A stretch of 16,680 bases of DNA from Candidatus Fonsibacter sp. (GTDB taxonomy: Bacteria; Pseudomonadota; Alphaproteobacteria; Pelagibacterales; Pelagibacteraceae), in NCBI GenBank assembly GCA_009693745.1, contig SHWR01000022.1, positions 1 through 16,680 of the forward strand, written 5' to 3'. A program made the position numbers and the translations under genes. The notes beneath the pieces were generated by a model. That model was not told where the DNA came from. It made no database searches and saw only the letters and a program-made list of their open reading frames with translations. This document shows positions 14,579-16,680 of the stretch, piece by piece (position 1 is the stretch's first letter; the number at the start of each line of letters is the position of its first letter).

Positions 14579-15650
14579 TGACTTGAACAATTCCTACTAA
14601 ATTTATTAAAATTATGAGAAATATAGGTATCCACACCGAAAAATCTACAGATATTATGCCAGATTTAGCTATTGTTATTGATAAATCATTTAGAAAATAA
14701 ATTATAATGCTTATTATTACTCCATAGCTTCCATATTTTAAATAATTAGAAGTCTTCCCTAAATTGATAATCATTAACCCGGAAAGCATTGACATAGCTA
14801 ATAAATATATAGGAAAAGATATTAGCTTTTGATATCTAATTCTAAGATCTACTGTTGAGTATCCTTTATCTTCCAATATCAGCATTTCTTTATTAATATT
14901 TAGCAAAGAAGTTGTCTCAGTATTTTTATAAACATTTTTTAGTTCGTTGATATTTATATTGCTGTTGTAACTATAATTATTTAAATAATTTTCTTTATTT
15001 GCAGTGATAATATGAACTTTATTTAGTTGCCAATTTTTATCTTTTATAACCCCTTCATCAGCATCAATTCTTTTAATAAAATTATTAGAAGTATCATAAT
15101 TATAAATGGTAACCTGGTTTACAACTGAAAAATCTTTACTAATTTTTTCTATTCTTATTATATTTTTTTCGTTCTCATTTTTATCAAGAATCCATATTCC
15201 AGTTTCATTAACGAATACCAAATTTTTCGTTTCATTATATTCGGATCGTAACTCCTCATAGTTTTTTAACATAGAGGAAGAGAAGGGTACAATTAAAAAT
15301 ACAATTAGATAGCCAATAACTAATGAAGTTAAAGCGGGGATTAATATAATTTGAATATTGGAATAACCCATTACTCTTAATGAAATAACTTCATTATGAT
15401 TATAAATTTTTAAATAAAAAACAATTCCGCCAAATAAAACTATAAAAGGAAATAAATTTATTAATACATTGGGTACTTTTAATATGGTGAATATTATAAA
15501 AAATATAAATTTAAGGTCCTTTTTTGATTTAAAAAAATTAAATTCATCTAGCAAATTAATTAAAAGAATAATTGAAAGCATGATTGCTATCACAACGAAT
15601 AAACTCTTAATATATTCATTGATTATATATCTGTTTATTGACTTTAACAT
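14568..15650 (-). CDS. lptG: LPS export permease LptG
   Basis: LptG is one of the two membrane subunits of the LptB2FG ABC transporter, which extracts LPS from the inner membrane. The 360-residue protein belongs to the YjgP/YjgQ family. There are membrane helices near residues 12-32, 50-80 and 98-128, a periplasmic jellyroll from about 130-270, and three more helices near 282-298, 303-322 and 330-355. The coupling-helix region NHNEVISLRVMGYSNIQI (83-101 area) contacts LptB. LRIRYQKLISFPIYLLAMSML is the typical start of the second membrane bundle. Its ATG follows the lptF stop with no base between (TAA-ATG). Assignment as LptG rather than LptF rests on its place second in the pair, just before lptD. 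Confidence 0.9.
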   Translation of the reverse strand: MLKSINRYIINEYIKSLFVVIAIMLSIILLINLLDEFNFFKSKKDLKFIFFIIFTILKVPNVLINLFPFIVLFGGIVFYLKIYNHNEVISLRVMGYSNIQIILIPALTSLVIGYLIVFLIVPFSSSMLKNYEELRSEYNETKNLVFVNETGIWILDKNENEKNIIRIEKISKDFSVVNQVTIYNYDTSNNFIKRIDADEGVIKDKNWQLNKVHIITANKENYLNNYSYNSNININELKNVYKNTETTSLLNINKEMLILEDKGYSTVDLRIRYQKLISFPIYLLAMSMLSGLMIINLGKTSNYLKYGSYGVIISIIIYFLNDLSITIAKSGIISVDFSVWIPIFLIILINLVGIVQVNAK

Positions 15651-16680
15651 TTATGATTTGATATTTTCTCTATTAAGAAAGTAATTTAGCAAAACCCAAT
15701 TTATTATTAAAAATAAAAAAGGAGTAGCGTACAAAAATAAACTTGCATATATCTTTTTTGAACTATGGTCTAGTAACACTTCACTAATTATTATAATGAC
15801 AATTCCATAAGTAAAAATTATTATTTTTAACAAATTATTATTTATAGCTTCTTTGTTTGTTATAAATAAAAAGCACGCTAATAAAACTAATGAGGGAATA
15901 AATAAAGGCATTATAATTCTATCATTTAGTTCTCCGATTATATTTTGAAGCTGTGTATCATTTTTATTATATAATCTTTTTATTAATTCAAAAAATAACA
16001 TTTCATTAAATTTATAATAATCCACTGTTTTTTTATTATATTGACTTAGATCAAGTGTTGTTTTGTCAAAATCTAATATAGAAATTTTTTTATCTTTTCG
16101 CTCTTCTTGAATACTTCCATCAACAAGGACAAGTAAATTTTTATTATTTTCATTAATAATAATGCCTGATTTTGCTATTATAGTTTTTCTTAGTTCTGCA
16201 TTATCTTCAAATAAAATAATATCTTCTAATTCATTAATCTGATTTTTTTTTCCAACATAAATAGTTATTTTCTTTAAAGGATTGTTAAAATTATTTTGTT
16301 TTAATAAAGGACTAATAGTTCCAACGCTGCTGTTTAGAAGTAGATATCTTGAATAACTCGAAAAATATGGAATTACAAAGCATCTGATAATTACCAGTAT
16401 TAAAATTAATATAATTGAAGATCTTAATAAGTAATTTATAAATTTTTTTTTTTCTAATCCTGAAAACCATAGAGCTCTAAGTTCATTATGGTCTTCAAAT
16501 TTTGAAATTGTTACAACAAGGGATATAAAAAATATTATTAATGATATTCTTGAAAAAAATTTTGGCATTATCGATAAAATATATAAAAAATAAGTTTTAA
16601 TAGAATTTCCTTCTTCACCAATCAAATCGAGTAATCTAACAGCTTGAGTGATCCAAATAATAAGTCCAAATGCGAGCAGA
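15651..16680 (-). CDS. lptF: LPS export permease LptF (5' end cut by right window edge)
   Basis: LptF is the partner subunit of LptG in the LPS extractor. The frame stays open to the window edge: upstream of a TTG at 16625 it continues as LLAFGLIIWITQAVRLLDL, a family-typical first helix, so that TTG is not the start. About 342 residues are visible and only a short N-terminal piece is missing. Helices lie near the start and around the NELRALWFSGLEKKKF coupling region; the periplasmic jellyroll is central, and three hydrophobic helices close the protein (LFIPSLVLLACFLFI and on). It is the first visible gene of the lptF-lptG-lptD-surA-pdxA-rsmA operon; its promoter is outside the window. Confidence 0.9.
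   Translation of the reverse strand, partial: LLAFGLIIWITQAVRLLDLIGEEGNSIKTYFLYILSIMPKFFSRISLIIFFISLVVTISKFEDHNELRALWFSGLEKKKFINYLLRSSIILILILVIIRCFVIPYFSSYSRYLLLNSSVGTISPLLKQNNFNNPLKKITIYVGKKNQINELEDIILFEDNAELRKTIIAKSGIIINENNKNLLVLVDGSIQEERKDKKISILDFDKTTLDLSQYNKKTVDYYKFNEMLFFELIKRLYNKNDTQLQNIIGELNDRIIMPLFIPSLVLLACFLFITNKEAINNNLLKIIIFTYGIVIIIISEVLLDHSSKKIYASLFLYATPFLFLIINWVLLNYFLNRENIKS

Noticed and set aside
14632..14640. Second DnaA box (GTATCCACA-like) in lptG
   Set aside because: It has one mismatch, is inside coding sequence and is isolated.
16623..16625. TTG at 16625 as the lptF start
   Set aside because: The frame continues upstream to the edge with a family-like helix (WITQAVRLLDL), so the true start is outside the window.

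Overview
The window is a very AT-rich, gene-dense piece of bacterial chromosome. Its protein sequences and gene order point to an alphaproteobacterium of the SAR11 type (Pelagibacterales). The evidence is strong A/T bias with Lys/Asn/Ile-rich proteins, neighbouring genes that abut or overlap, almost no intergenic DNA, and two gene clusters typical of Alphaproteobacteria in compacted form. The assignment rests on recognition of families and order; no search was run. I see no tRNA, rRNA, CRISPR array, insertion sequence or phage gene. No gap between genes exceeds about 126 bases.

Layout. Positions 1-7223 are one leftward block that reads, in transcription order, rpsF-rpsR-rplI-dnaB-alr-(MMPL/RND exporter)-cvpA-purF, with purF cut by the left edge. 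This is the alphaproteobacterial ribosomal protein/dnaB/alr/cvpA/purF neighbourhood, but an RND-type exporter sits where radA is commonly found. Positions 7224-7349 are the only real intergenic control region: two overlapping, back-to-back promoters serve rpsF (leftward) and fabD (rightward). Positions 7350-9903 hold a rightward fatty-acid synthesis block fabD-fabG-acpP followed directly by gmk. Positions 9883-16680 are a second leftward block reading lptF-lptG-lptD-surA-pdxA-rsmA, with lptF cut by the right edge. It meets gmk tail to tail with overlapping 3' ends.

How the genes work together. FabD, FabG and ACP start and reduce growing acyl chains for phospholipid and lipid A. LptF/LptG (inner-membrane permease) and LptD (outer-membrane translocon) move lipopolysaccharide to the surface. 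The SurA-like chaperone probably helps LptD and other barrels fold. S6, S18 and L9 belong to the ribosome, RsmA matures 16S rRNA, and DnaB drives the replication fork. Alr supplies D-alanine for peptidoglycan, PdxA belongs to pyridoxal phosphate synthesis (the cofactor of Alr), and PurF and Gmk are purine enzymes.

I did not find a previously undescribed system; this is core housekeeping DNA. The points worth a second look concern genome reduction and control. They are the acpP-gmk junction lacking fabF/mltG, the exporter in the radA slot with altered proton-relay positions, a SurA lacking PPIase domains, a perfect DnaA box ahead of dnaB, an A12 tract filling the spacer of the rpsF promoter, and a nearly leaderless fabD.
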